64,000 nt of DNA from Sophora flavescens (GCA_030762895.1 CM061063.1:214132667-214196666); one strand, 5' to 3'; counted from the stretch's first letter, positions 12,062-24,840 are shown. The notes: generated by a model from the letters alone, not told the origin. A program made the numbers and translations.

Positions 12062-12191
12062 GGTAGCATCAATCTCAGCACAAACAGCACAAGGGTCAGT
12101 GTTAGTACAATCAGCACATTAATAAGCATCATCATAACCAGAAATAGATGGAAAATCAGCAACCAAGTCATCATAAGTGTCATCAACAATT

Positions 12192-13139
12192 TCAGAGAGC
12201 AACTCTATTTGAAAAACAATGCTCTTCCAAGGGATGCTTCATAGCATCGAAAATGTTGAATTTTGCAACAATGTCACCAAATTCCATGGACATGGTTCCA
12301 TCATCAACATCAATCTTTGTCTTAGCCGTTTTCATGAACGGTCTGCCCAGAATGATTGGTGATCTGCTTGAATTTGTTTCCCCTGCCATGTCCAGGATGT
12401 AAAAATCAGCAGGGAAAATCAGGTCATTGACTTGAACAAGCACATCTTCTACTACTCCAATGGGGCGAGCATTGGTCCTGTTTGCCAACTGAATAGTAAG
12501 ACTTGTATGCTCCAAAGGACCAAGATCAAGGTTGTTGAAAACAGAAGTAGGCATGACATTAATAGAAGCTCCTAAATCTAACATGCAATTATCGAATTTA
12601 GTATCCCCAATAGTGCATGGAATAGCAAAAGTTCCCGGATCCTTGCATTTCTGTGGCATTGCCTGAGTGAGGGCTGAAACAGTAACCCTTTCAGGTGCAG
12701 GCTTAGGTTGAATGAGGGCTGAAACATTTCGCCCCAAACTGACTCTCTCATTACCCTTCAACCTCCTCTTGTGTGTGCACAAATCCTTCAGAAACTTTGC
12801 ATATTTCGGAACCTGCTTAATCGCATCAAGGAGCGGAATGTTCACTGCCACCTTTCTGAATACATCCAGAATCTCTCTCTCTTTGTCTTCCTCATCAATC
12901 TTTTTACTTTTCAGCACTCTTTGCGGGAAGGGGATTGGTGGCACACACTCTTTCTCAGCTTCAACAACGACAGAAGGTTCAGGTGTTACCTCAACAGTTT
13001 TTTTATTTTCAGGGGCTGGTTCTGCAACTTTTCCGGATCTCAAAGTCATTGCACTCACATTAGGATTCAGGACATTAGGATTCACTACTGGTTGAGCAGG
13101 TAGTTGGTTCGATCCTGGAGCTTGCTGCATGGCATTCAT
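12192..13139 (-). pseudogene. Athila-1 Gag C-terminus and aspartic protease
   Basis: The first half is a low-complexity linker with MTLRSGK and PFPQRVLK motifs typical of the Athila gag-pro junction. The second half is the retropepsin: LDLGASINVMP holds the active-site Asp, and IILGRPFMKTAKTKID is the C-terminal conserved block. It is in frame with gag; a stop at 13140-13154 (a Gln-to-stop change) separates the two. A frameshift near 12215 ends it early. Confidence 0.88.
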
Positions 13140-13151
13140 TGAAGTGGCAAG

Positions 13152-14417
13152 CTATCCAATCTGTGTTTGGAAAGCATGAATACTAGAATCCGTTCGTTGT
13201 TGAAACTGGAGATTTTGTGCAGCCATTTGCTTGACAAGGTCCTCTAGTGAAGGTACGGGAGGTGTAGAGGTGGTCACTTGGGGTGGATTCTGTGGTGGTA
13301 ACATCAGCTGTTGTTGTTGTGTGGATGAGTTTCCATACCGAAGGTATGGATGGTTCCTCCAGTTGGGGTGGTACTTATTAGTGGAGAGGTCAGGAATGCT
13401 GTACCTGTTCTGATTGTTGCCTTGATTGTAAAGATTGGCTGCATATGCTTGAGGCAAATCAGTGACCGACTCATCTTTCAGAATGGGGCATGCATCGGTC
13501 AGGTGCTCAGGAGAAGTACAAATACCACACACCCTTGCTGTTTGAACTTTGTCCACTACCAACTGCTTCACGAGAGAAGTAAGCTCATCAAGTCTGGTTT
13601 CAAGGGCTTTGTTGGAGGAAGAAACATGGACCTCATTCACACCCCTTGTCTCGACAGAATTGCTCCTAGTTGTGAACTGCTGGGAGTTGAGTGACATGTT
13701 CTCAATCAATAACTTGGCAGCAGCTGGAGTCTTATCAACAAGTGCTCCCCCACTAGCAGCATCCAAAATGTTTCTGTCCATCGGTAGCAACCCCTCATAA
13801 AAGTACTGAATAAGCAGTTGCTCGGAAATCTGGTGTTGAGGACAACTGGACACCAACTTCTTGAATCTCTCCCAGTACTCAACCAATGATTCATTGCCCT
13901 GTCTAATACCACATATCTCCTTCTTGATTGATGCAGCTCTGGAGGCAGGGAAGTATCTCTCTAGGAAGACCTTCTTCAAATCATTCCAGGTTGTAACAGA
14001 ATTCGGTTCAAGGTAATACAACCAATCCTTCGCAGCACCTTGAAGCGAGAATGGGAAGGCTCTCAGCTTGATATGGTCTTTTGTTATTCCTTCCGGTCTC
14101 AAAGGTGTAGAGCAGAAAACCTGGAATTCCTTCAGATGCTTGTGCGGATCCTCACCTGCAAGACCACTAAACCTTGGCAACAAGTGTATTAAACCAGATT
14201 TTAATTCAAAAGGAGCAACAATATCAGCATATTCAATACACAAACCATTATAATTAACATCAGGAGCAGCAAGCTGTCTTGATGTTCTTTGATCGGCCAT
14301 GTTATCAAAAACAAGTACAGAATCAGAATCACTACTGGTCGGTGAACTAGTGCTAGCCTGAATTGCTCTACGGCGTGTGTGCAAAGTTCTCTCAATTTCA
14401 GGATCAAAATCAAACAA
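13152..14417 (-). pseudogene. Athila-1 Gag
   Basis: Gag forms the virus-like particle. It shows FDFDPEIERT near the start, the retrotransposon Gag core (AKDWLYYLEPNSVTTWNDL, FLERYFPAS, ESLVEYWERFKKL) and one zinc knuckle of form CX2CX4HX4C (CGICTSPEHLTDAC). The conserved N-terminal segment has no upstream ATG: the codon at 14417 is TTG and the first in-frame ATG is at 14300. The native start is probably lost. It ends at a nonsense codon before the protease linker. Confidence 0.88.
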
Positions 14418-14494
14418 TTCAGAATAGCCAGACCTACTAGCCAGAACTAATTCAGCAGAAAATCAAAAATAAAATGCGAAAATAACAACAAGAG

Positions 14495-14512
14495 TCCCCG
14501 GCAACGACGCCA
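14495..14512 (-). promoter_or_regulatory. tRNA-Asp primer-binding site, Athila-1
   Basis: TGGCGTCGTTGCCGGGGA in element sense, four bases inside the 5' LTR. It differs at one position from the usual plant tRNA-Asp complement TGGCGCCGTTGCCGGGGA; the change destroys a CpG. Confidence 0.88.
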
Positions 14513-14516
14513 ATTT

Positions 14517-15679
14517 TGACACGCTATCGCACACGGGTCAAAAAAACGAGTGGTTTACAAAAACTGTAGTTAGGGCGCAACAACTCGAGTATCGTATCAC
14601 AATGACTCTTGGATTGTTATTAACCTCAAAATAAGTTTTTTTTTTTTTGGGGGGGGGGTTGAAGTTGAATGATTCAATTAAGAAAAACAATGCAAATAAG
14701 TGATTATCAATAAGCTAAAAATGATTAATCTACTGTTCTCGGTTTTCCAACTATCATCGATTCATATAAATTCCATGCCCTAAGCGGATTCTAACCCCTT
14801 TTCGATTGTAGCAACAATTAAACAAGCACAATTAACACTACGAGATATATGTTCCTATTTCGAATTAAGCAAACGGATTAAGGCCATCGTGAATTAAGCA
14901 AACACGATCGTACACACGCGAATTAAGAAAACGCGATTAGAGTAAGTATCATATGATCATCGAAATAAATCAATACTTATCTATATAACTTGAATTAAGC
15001 AAACAAGACATATAAGGTAATATTGAAAGGGAATAGCAATAAGATTGGGAATTATACAACCTCAAGTGTCGGCGGAAACCGATTACAGCAGATTAATCTC
15101 CGGTGATTAGTTCTCCATCAAAAACGTAATACAAAACCTAGAAAATTCGCAAAAACAGTGAATGAAAAGTTCTTCTAATCTGCCCTAGAACCACAATTTA
15201 TAACTTTCAGAATCTGCGCCCGCTCGCGAGGTGAGTAGCCTCTCGCGAGGCGAATATTAAAAGTGGCGCGATTTCAAAATTGGGTTCTCGTGAGGCGAGA
15301 CCGAAAGGGTGACATTCTCTGGCACAGTCAGGCCTTCAGGCTCACGTGGCGAGATAGTGATTCGCGAGGCGAGACGGAAAGGGTGACTGTTGCTGTTCAG
15401 GCTGGTCTTCAGGCTCGCGAGGCGAAACTTCCAGACTTGCATTTTCCACTGTTTTCTTCATTCCCTTGACTCTAAGTGCTTCCCTTTTAACATGAAAGTA
15501 TGAAATAGCAGTAAATGCTTTATTTGACTCATAATTAGCTAAAACTACTTAAGAAACTCAAAATGTTGCTTGAGGACAATTAAATCCAAATTTGGGCGAA
15601 AAAGAGATTAAACTCGAGTAATTGGTACAAAAACCATGGTCTTACTAGTTATAAAACTAGTCGAACCAGAGGCTTATCA
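14517..15679 (-). repeat. 5' LTR of Athila-1
   Basis: 1163 bp, with the same termini as 2333-3502. The TATA box is the complement of 15196-15202, preceded by a CTCGCGAG array at 15217-15427. High similarity to the other LTR indicates a fairly recent insertion relative to B. Confidence 0.92.
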
Positions 15680-17980
15680 CGTTGAAAATTCACTATTTTA
15701 TTTAAAACTCATTAATTTAAACTCAAAAATCTTATTTAAGACTAATCCTCAGTAATAATAAATTTTATCTCTTTTTAAGACTATTAAAAAAATATTGACG
15801 GAATTGTCCGCCGTTTTCAGTTTTCAAAACGTATATGCAAAAATAATTAATCATTAAAATAATATTATTTCTCATAAATTCCCATTTTTCACCAAATAGT
15901 TAATTAAGTAAGATCATATTACTATTTCCACCTAAATTAACTTCTTCATTTCATAAAAAGCTTTTAGATGCTTTTAACCGCGTATTTAATCGAGCTCTGA
16001 CCACTGTCAGGCTTTCAAACTCACAATCCACATCAACAATTATTTCATATCAATAATATGACACTTAGAAATTTAAAACATATCACCAAATATAACAAAT
16101 AATTAAATGCAGTTAAATCAAATAATTAACAGCAGAAAATCAATAAGCAAATAATGCTAACTACAAAATAAATACATATACACCATAATTAAGACACACA
16201 ATAAGAATTACACATGGCTATCGAAAAATCCCTCAGGTACTCCTCTTACCTCTTGAAGATTTTTCTCTCGTCGAATTGAAATTCCGTCAAACGTCTGGTT
16301 TCCGCAAAACACATACACGACTCACCTAACAAATTACCCTTCATCAAAACACAACAAATAATCATCAATCAAACACTAAATACACCTATGCTCCTATATG
16401 ATAGGTTCGGCCATGTGGGAATTAATTAGCTAAAAATTTCTAAAATTCCTAAGCTCTTGGATTAGTGATCCTTGATCACTTAAAACCCTAAAACAAAGAT
16501 TACGATACAAAGTTTGAAATAAATACTTCAATCTTCCAAAAACCCTAATACAGTCATGACACTAAATTTGAGTTAGAGATTTCAAAATTTCACATACTCT
16601 TAGATCCATGACCTTAGAGTAGTGTAGAGTTAAGACAAGTTATCATAAGTTGAAAAATGAAACAAAATCTTTCAACTCTTCCAAAAATACAATTTCGGCC
16701 ATAAACAAAATAATGGCTTAGAGGTTTGATTTTGACTCAACAACCATGGATTCAATATATATACGAATTATAAGATTGAATCAAGCGATACTAGTTTTTA
16801 AAAAAATGAACAAAGTCCTCCCCCCACAATAACTAGGGTTCGGCCTCAACAAGATCAATAGGCACGAAATTTTTGTTTGATGTATCCTCTTGGATCTTAA
16901 ATATAGATAGGATACTAAGATCATAGAAATTGGTTTCACTTTAAAAGGATTTTTCTACGATTTTCTATTAATTTTCAAAGTTTCTAGATCTAGGAATTGA
17001 AAAATATGATCAAGACTTCAAATCACAAAAATCAATGAAGAACATGATGATGATTGAGTGAGAGAAGCATGGTATACCTCTTGGAAATGAAAAATGGGCA
17101 AGGAGTCGCCTACTTCCTTCACAAAATCAAGCTATGATACTTAGAGCTTTAATGGCAAAATTGGCAAAGCTTGATGGAGAAGATGAAGATGGCCTTTTAT
17201 AGAAGTGAAAATGGGCCTCTTGTCTGCCTAGGTCTATGGCCTTTGAGGGGTAAAAGGGTCCAACACACAAAAATTCAAGGACAAAGTAGTAATATCACAA
17301 AATGGCATTTTTGTGGTATTATGACAACATAAGGACAAAATGGTCATTTCCCAAAAAGCAATTATGACCAAAATGTGGTGATAAATGAGTGAGGATGTGA
17401 TTGATTTGTGTCCACAAATTGTGGGGCAAACTTGTCATTTCGATGAAAGTTCGAGGGTAAAATGGTCCAAGGGTAAAACGGTCTTTACACTAGTTTAAAG
17501 ATATATCTAGATATTTTGTAAAAAGCAATCATGACATGGGTGAGTCATCCATGTGACTCACCATCCTAGGTGGCAAGAGGTCTCATCATCCGAAGTCAGG
17601 TTTTGTCTCTGCACGTCCGTTCTCGACTCCATCGATTACGCGATTTAGGGTTTTATGCCCAAATCGAGTATAATAACTTATTTATTTTGAAAATTTTCAA
17701 AATAACATTTATTGTTGGAAATGAGATATAAACTATATTCATTACGTTCTCTGGTCAAAATTAGGTTTTCTGATCAGTAAAATCTTACTGTCAGCGAAAA
17801 CGCAGACCGGGTTCCGTCTGAATTTTCAACCAAAAATTTCACCACATACTTATAAAAATAAGTATGATATGAATATGACTTTGGTTTTCCCAAAATCATT
17901 TTATAAGTTTCCGATAAAAATATAAACATTTTTTTTATATTTATACCGATCTTAGAAAGCGGAAAAATTGGGGTATTACA
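15680..17980 (-). repeat. Left LTR of element B, third piece
   Basis: Begins with the second copy of cgttg (15680-15684) and runs to the LTR terminus (TGTAATACCCC in element sense at 17980). It aligns with 20566-22991. Two length differences stand out: about 190 bp present at 20710-20900 is missing here, and about 50 bp present near 16420 is missing in the right LTR. Confidence 0.88.
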
Positions 17981-18030
17981 ATACTACCCCACTAAAAAGA
18001 ATTTCGTCCTCGAAATTCGGGACTCAAACT
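17981..18030 (-). promoter_or_regulatory. Polypurine tract and pol tail of element B
   Basis: In element sense AATTTCGAGGACGAAATTC precedes AGTGGGGTAGTAT and the LTR start TGTAATACCCC. The GAGGACGAAATTC block followed by a G-rich tract is the usual end of pol in Tekay/Del-type chromoviruses, where pol runs almost to the LTR. Confidence 0.75.
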
Positions 18031-18729
18031 AGACAGGATTTTCCTCAATCCCATGGTCTTACTTTCACAAGAAGGTAAGTAATCATAGAAGAACTTTCTT
18101 AATCCGAAAAGAACACAGGAATGTCCAATATGCAAAAAGATTCTTCAATAGGTTCGTGAGTGTAAAACTGCATAGCTAACACATATTTACAACCAAGACT
18201 CTAATAAAGTTCCTTCTTTCACGAGAACACCTAGTGGATTAGGAACTCACAAAACGACTAGTTCCCACTTTGAAGAGAATTTATTATTTGAACAAGGAAT
18301 TTATCAAACAACGATTTAAAAATAACAACAGTCCGATTAAAATTCAGACTGAATCACTCTTACCAAAAGTAAAAGTGACTAAACTAAGTCTCATCAAGAA
18401 AATTCTTTCATCACGAAAGTATCTATCCCGAACAATAATAGGATGGTTCACAAAATAAAATTCCATAAAATTGATTCAACAATTGTAGTTTGAAAACAAT
18501 TCACAATTTTTGGGAAAGAAATGATCTGATCCCAAAAATCTAGACTGATCACATCAATCAAAAGAAAAAGGACTGGAATAAATTTCCTTCAAGAAACCTT
18601 TATTCTCATAAAGTCATGGATACTATATATTACTGACGTCAACTGAAAAGACATACAACACAAAAGACTTTAGAGAGTCAAATACTCAAGAGTACCTACC
18701 CATGATCCTATTTAGATCTTATTACAAAC
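18031..18729 (-). other. Non-coding internal part of element B
   Basis: No protease, RT, RNase H, integrase or chromodomain is seen in any frame in this 0.7 kb. It connects a short gag start directly to the pol tail, so the body of the element has been deleted. Confidence 0.65.
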
Positions 18730-18852
18730 TTAACATGTACTAGTCATAGCCTGAACAGCCTGGTTCATTTGTTCAATCACATCTTCATTGCTGACATACT
18801 CACGAGCACCATCATGATCACATCCAAGTCCTTGTCCAATTCTTGGTTCCAT
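18730..18852 (-). pseudogene. 40-residue Gag N-terminal remnant of element B
   Basis: An ATG at 18852, about 260 bp downstream of the primer site, opens a 40-residue frame starting MEPRIGQGLG and ending at a TAA (18730-18732). Its position fits the start of gag, and it contains a short helix-like stretch (NEDVIEQMNQAVQAMT). It has no Gag core or zinc knuckle. Whether it is translated is unknown. Confidence 0.45.
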
Positions 18853-19110
18853 AACTGACCTATAAAACCACCACAGTCAGTCCGCAACCAGAAACTGAAG
18901 CGTATTCTCATGTGTCTAAAACACATTACTTCTAAGAAGTAATTCGGTCAATATACCATCTATTGTTCATAAATTCTTAGCAGGTCTCGACTAACTCAAA
19001 ACCTATCAGAATCACACATTGTTTCGACAAAGAAACAATTCAAACAAGATCCTACCAGAGATCACACAACAAAAACATAACAGACCTATTCCCCAAGGTT
19101 CCCGAAAGAC

Positions 19111-19129
19111 TCGACCAGCTCTGATACCA
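19111..19129 (-). promoter_or_regulatory. tRNA-Met primer-binding site of element B
   Basis: TGGTATCAGAGC in element sense, complementary to the 3' end of plant initiator tRNA-Met, and extended by TGGTCGA. It lies three bases inside the 5' LTR. Confidence 0.88.
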
Positions 19130-19132
19130 CTC

Positions 19133-22100
19133 TATAACACCCCCCTTGGACATTACTATACTAACACGTGCGGAAATAAATTAAAAATAATTTTACTGGG
19201 TGCTTTCGGAAAAATTTGATTTATTTGGAGTCAAAAAATCTGGGTGCAAAACAATTCCCTTTGAATAGGATAATACGTAACGTACTTATCTCAATAGTAA
19301 AAATAAAACATATTATTCACAACAGAATTTTAAACCATGTAAAGGTTTTCAAAATACCTACACAAACTTTCTCAAATTATATTATCCCAAAGAAATCCTA
19401 AGCTGGTCGCTCTACAAGACACTCACTGATAGAACCTCGTGATCATCCCTATGATCACACACCTCTTTCCGCAATCCATACTTAAGTCTCCAACTGACTT
19501 AAGGAACTCTTCTGCAATATCTGCATTCGTGTACCAAGGTACGATAGCAAAGACAGAAGAACCTGTATATGCAAGGGTGAGTTCCAATATATGGATTTTA
19601 AAACGACAACCACATGTACGACTCTCAATTAACACTTAATCATAAATATTAAAGACAACAATATATTTAAATATATCTCAAAGGGTTTCATACCCGTCAG
19701 TCGTAACCGCTTTAAAAACCATGATACTTCAATAGTCATCAACTAACTTTGAGACCTAATCTCCGAAGCTCCAACCAACCAATAGATGAGCTGATCAGGC
19801 TCTCATTGCCGAATAAGGCAGAATATAAACATTGCCAGATATGGCAAGTTTCAAATAATTTGGCCTGTCAAGGTTCCGAGTTCCAACTATTTAAGTACAT
19901 AACTCGGTAGGATACGAGCTCCAACCATCATCGTAAGTAGTTCACAAGAACATCCAACGATAGTCGTAATTAACTCGACCTATAAAATATGAGTAATATC
20001 CGAGCTCTTGAAATAGTTGTAATTAGCCCGGCCTTTCCTAAACCCCCATTCATTTCACCCAAAGGTGAAATGTACCTCATAATATGGATACCTACCAAGG
20101 TACCATGCATAAAACCTTTAGGCACATTTGCCACAGAAAAATGCAAAATGCATGTGAAACGTTTTGTTCTCGCTGTTTTTCTTTGTGTTCATTCTTTATA
20201 TGTCGGAACTAAAAAGTTTCGCGACAACCCATTATCTTAAACAAGTAAGTTTAATATCCCAATTAAACCATAACTGACCTTAAGTCAAAAGTGTGCAAAT
20301 CATGAAATCTAGACCGATACACCGATCTTAGACACGTAGATTTTAGTGCACAAAACCAATACACTGATTATAGGACCTATAGTCCATTATTCCACTTTCT
20401 TTAGCCCCGAGCCATATCTTTAGGAACACTAGGTCCGACGTCTCGGCGACTAGGTTCATTTACAACTTTAAACTATGTTTATTCTATGAAAAACAAGTAA
20501 AACCAAGCCTTTCTTAATCTGACTGAAATAATCCGCTGTTTACCAAAAATCCATTTATGTTGAAAATTCACTGTTTTATTTAAAACTCACTAATTTAAAC
20601 TCAAAAAATATTATTTAAGACTAATACTCAGTAATAATAAATTTTATCTTTTTTTAAGACTACTAAAAAAATATTGACGGAATTGTCCGCCGTTTTCCTT
20701 TTTCAAAACACAAATAGGCAAAAACGTGTCTCCTTACTGTAAATTAATTTTTCTGACACTGTAATAAAGTTATTTTCGAAACTTTTCTTCATAAAATAAT
20801 ATTTTCTATTATTTAGAAATTCCATGGGTGAAAATTAGCAGTGTTAAAATATTTTCACTGTTACGTCTTCACCGTAACTCTTAAAATACTATTTCGCCGT
20901 TAAATCATTAAAATAGTATTATTTCTCATAAATTCCCATTTTTAACCAAATAATTAATTAAGTAATATCATATTACTATTTCCACCTAAATTAACTTCAT
21001 CATTTCGTAAAAAGCTTTTAGATGCTTTTAACCGCGTATTTAATCGAGCTCTAACTACTGTCAGTCTTTCAAACTCACAATCCACATCAACAATTATTTC
21101 ATATCAATAATATGACACTTAGAAATTTAAAACATATCACCAAATATAACAAATAATTAAATGCAGTTAAATCAAATAATTAACAGCAGAAAATCAATAA
21201 GCAAATAATGCTAACTACAAAATAAATACATACACACCATAATTAAGACACACAATAAGAATTACACATGGCTATCGAAAAATCCCTCAGGTACTCCCCT
21301 TACCTCTTGAAGATTTTTCTCTCGTCGAATTGAAATTCCGTCAAACATCTGGTTTCCGCAAAACACGTACACGACTCACACAACAAATTACCCTTCATCA
21401 AAACACAACAACTAATCATCAATCAAACACTAAATACACCTATGCTCCTATATGCTAGGTTCGGACATCTTAGATTAGTGATCCTTGATCACTTAAAAAC
21501 CTAAAACAAAGATTAGGATACAAAGATTGAAATAAAATACTTCAATCTTCCAAAAACCCTAATTCAGCCATGACACTAAATTTGAGTTAGAGATTTCAAA
21601 ATTTCACATACTCTTAGATCCATGACCTTAGAGTAGTGTAGAGTTAAGACAAGTTATCATAAGTTGAAAAATGAATCAAAATCTTTCAACTCTTCCAAAA
21701 ATACAATTTCGGCCGTAAAAAAAATAATTGCTTAGAGGTTATTTTGACTCAACAACCATGGATTCAATATATATATGAATTATAAGATTGAAACAAGGAA
21801 GACTAGTTTTAAAAAAAATGAACAAAGTCCTCCCCCCACAATAACTAGGGTTCGGCCTCAACAAGATCAATAGGCACGAAATTTTGGTTTGATGTATCCT
21901 CTTGGATCTTAAATATAGAGAGGATACTAAGATCATAGAAATTGGTTTCACTTTAAAAGGATTTTTCTCTGATTTTCTATGGATTTTCAAATTTTCTAGA
22001 TCTAGGAATTGAAAAATATGATCAAGACTTCAAATCACAATAATCAATGAAGAAAATGATGATGATTGAGTGAGAGAAGCATGGTATACCTCTTGGAAAT

Positions 22101-22991
22101 GAAAAATGGGCAAGGAATCGCCTACTTCCTTCACAAAATCAAGCTATGATACTTAGAGCTTTAATGGCAAAATTGGCAAAGCTTGATGGAGAAGATGAAG
22201 ATGGCCTTTTATAGAAGTGAAAATGGGCCTCTTGACTGCCTAGGGCCGTGGCCTTTGAGGGGTAAAAGGGTCCAACATACAAAAACTCAAGGACAAAGTA
22301 GTAATCTCACAAAATGGCATTTTTGTGGTATTATGACAACATAAGGACAAAATGGTCATTTCCCAAAAAGCAATTATGACCAACATGTGCTGAGAAATGG
22401 GTGAGGATGTGGATGATTTGTGTCCACAAATTGTGGGGGAAACTTGTCATTTCAATGAAAGTTCGAGGGTAAAATCGTCCAAGGGCAAAACGTTCTTTAC
22501 ACTAGTTTAAAGAAATATCTAGATATTTTGTAAAAAGCAATCATGACATGGGTGACTCATCCATGTGACTCACCATCCTAGGTTTCAAGAGATCTCAGCA
22601 TCCGACATCAGGCTTTGTCTCTGCACGATTGTTCTCGACTCCGTCGATTACGCGATTTAGGGTTTTACGCCCGAATCGAGTATAATAACTTATTTATTTT
22701 GAAAATTTTCCAAATAACCTTTATTGTTGGAAATGAGATATAAAATATATTCATTTCGTTCTCGAGTCAAAATTAGGTTTTCTGATCAGTAAAATCTTAC
22801 TATCAGCGAAAACGCAGACCGGGTTTTGTCTGAATTTTCAACCAAAAATTTCACCACATACTTATAAAAATAAGTATGATATGAATATGACTTTGGTTTT
22901 CCCAAAATCATTTTCTAAGTTTCCGATAAAAATATAAATGTTTATTTATATTTATACCGATCTTAGAAAGCGGAAAAATTGGAGTGTTACA
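19133..22991 (-). repeat. 5' LTR of element B (3859 bp)
   Basis: Complete LTR. In element sense it runs from TGTAACACTCC (22991) to ...GGTGTTATA (19133); the last base pair of the canonical CA end reads TA. It preserves the uninterrupted sites of the solo LTR (near 20076) and Athila-1 (near 20570), which date those insertions as later. No coding frame was found in it. Confidence 0.88.
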
Positions 22992-23811
22992 ATATGCCCC
23001 ATACTATAATAAAGATTGACCAATAACAATTGGCCTAGAGTCCACTGTTTACCTTCAAGGAGAAGGTTGGCTAAGGGAATATAACACTTGGCAACTTGAA
23101 CAGATTTACTGCAAAAGTTGTAAGCAGATAGCCAAAGTGTCAAAAAGGCAACATGTTCCTCATCCGAAACTTCATCAGAATCCTTCATATGTTGACTGAT
23201 GAAGATGGAAAAAGTAGGGGATTGAATGGGAACCTTGATATCATAAGTTGGCTTAGTAAATTTGTGAATAATTTTGCCATCTTGTATAAGACCAGTGATA
23301 GCTGACACGTCAAATAGGGTTGGATCCATCATGCCAAAAGGAAGGTGAAAGGTATTGGTAGTCTTATTCCAAAAGAAAACCGAAGCCCCTAATAGGGCAA
23401 AGTCCATGTTAATAATAACATAGCGGGACAATTGAATACAATCAAAGAGTCCTATGTCCTTCCAATATTGACCTTTCTTGGCTTCTATCCTATCAAGCCA
23501 AGTAATGTAACCCTTGATTTCCTTTAAAGGAGCCCTAAAAACACTTTCTTTGGGGTGCATGGAAGAACATTTACAATATCCAAAGGAAAGGATTTCCTCG
23601 AATAAGTAGCTCCCAAAAATGCAGCGGGAGGATCATGATAAGAAGAGGCATTAGGAATAGGAATAATTACCTTGGATTTCTGATAAAGCTTTGACTTTTC
23701 TAAAACTAGGTCACTTAAGAAAGCACGAGCTCCCGTGTTTTTGGTTTGAGATGAAGCCATTGGAGATGAAAGCGAAGTAGAGCGAATGCAAGGGTTAGAG
23801 GTTGCATGCAT
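22992..23811 (-). pseudogene. Plant mobile domain (PMD) protein, truncated and frameshifted
   Basis: The frame starts with ATG at 23811 (another in-frame ATG opens MASSQTKNTGA). It breaks by a frameshift near 23540-23560 and resumes as FRAPLKEIKGYITWLDRIEA. The PMD signature is clear: a Trp-rich helix, GLFDCIQLSRYVIIN and FHLPFGMMDPTLFDVSAITGL. PMD proteins occur in transposons and as domesticated plant genes that act in silencing and development; the role here is unknown. The 3' part is cut off exactly where element B begins (22991/22992). The remainder lies outside the window. Confidence 0.8.
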
Positions 23812-24086
23812 AAGTACGAAGAAAGAGAAAGGTTTTGTGCATGTAAAAGTTATGAGTATTTAAGAGTAAAGAATACTCTCGAAAGGTCAAACTAGCTGTT
23901 ATGACTAGTTAGTGGGTGATCATGATCCCTATTTACTTGTAAACAACCGTTTAAGAGATAAGAAGCAATATCTATTAATTCAATTTTTAAAATTGAATTT
24001 CAAGCGGTTGTCGAACTTTAAACCCAAGTAAAAACAAAAAACCTTTCTTTCTTTAGAAGTGTCGAAAGAAGGTTCTTGGGGGCATC
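23812..24086. other. Sequence upstream of the PMD frame
   Basis: Unassigned. The end of this stretch reads GGTTCTTGGGGGCATC, which looks like a polypurine tract before the LTR-like start at 24087. Confidence 0.3.
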
Positions 24087-24840
24087 TGTTGGGGCCAAAA
24101 TTATGATTTTGGGAGTTCGACAACAGGATAGAAAAATGATCCAGTGAGGATGAAGAGAAGTATTTCACTCGATAATGAAGATTGGATCAGTGAGGAAAAA
24201 TAAGAAGATTTGATGGAAAGACGCACGAAGTCCTTTGACTGTCGAGGGAGTAGCGGAATGATGAAAATTGCATCAAGTTTTGAAACAGTTAGAAGAAGAT
24301 GAAGACTGAAGTATCGACAGCACGATCAAGAATATTAGGATCGACAACGTTGTCAAAAGTATTGTAAATATAAGTACTGATGTGTGCTAGTGTGTCTGTA
24401 TTAAGTGTTTATGTTATTAAGTTTTAGGGACAGTTAAAACTGCCATATACACGTGGCAAGTGATAGGATAGGTAGTTTTTCATGTTGTTGTCTATAAATA
24501 AGGCTTGTCTAAGTCGTTGTAATGGTTGGATACTTGAATAAAATCTTTTACATCTTACATCAAGCAGATTTCTGGGATTGACGTCGACTATGCATCCATT
24601 TACATTTCCCGTCTTTAATTTCCTGTTCATTTATCTTTCAGTTGTTTACATTTCTGTCATTTATTTATTGCTCATTTACTTGTTTTCCTTTAAATTTCTG
24701 TCATTTACATGCTTTCATTTACTTTCATGCACTTTACGTACTTTATTTTTACATTCTTGCATCAATCTGATTTTGATCATTGAACTTGCATCAAAATATT
24801 TATTCTTAACTTTTAGCGAGATTACCACATAACTCGAGGG
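24087..24840 (+). repeat. Probable LTR fragment
   Basis: Begins TGTTGGGGCC after a G-rich tract, with a TATA box TATAAATA at 24493-24500 and T-rich sequence after it. The layout is that of an LTR in plus orientation. A second LTR and target duplication were not found, so the right boundary is a guess. Confidence 0.4.

Larger units (their letters stand above)
2333..15679 (-). mobile_element. Athila-type Ty3/gypsy retrotransposon (Athila-1)
   Basis: A 13.3-kb span with LTRs at 2333-3502 and 14517-15679, target duplication cgttg (2328-2332 and 15680-15684), tRNA-Asp primer site, gag, protease, RT, RNase H and integrase, all on the minus strand. The empty site can be read in the sister LTR near 20570. 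The Gag start region (DPEIERT), the primer site and the integrase sequence fit Athila. No env-like frame was found in the 1.4 kb between integrase and the 3' LTR. Solo LTR A (6075-10181) interrupts pol, and several stops and a frameshift also break it. Confidence 0.92.
1..22991 (-). mobile_element. Chromovirus-type Ty3/gypsy element B, nested and truncated by the window
   Basis: This is one element read on the minus strand. The right (5') LTR is 19133-22991, the internal region is 17981-19132, and the left (3') LTR survives as 1-376, 1881-2332 and 15680-17980. The left LTR starts outside the window: base 1 corresponds to about 19699 in the right LTR. The primer site (19111-19129) matches initiator tRNA-Met. 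A G-rich purine tract and a degenerate pol tail precede the left LTR. These traits fit Tekay/Del chromoviruses; the lineage is inferred because no RT survives. The outer right end is ...GTGTTACA at 22991. Its target duplication partner lies outside the window. Confidence 0.8.

Noticed and set aside
12712..13103. Plus-strand frames opposite Athila-1 gag-pro
   Set aside because: Antisense shadows of a long conserved minus-strand coding region.
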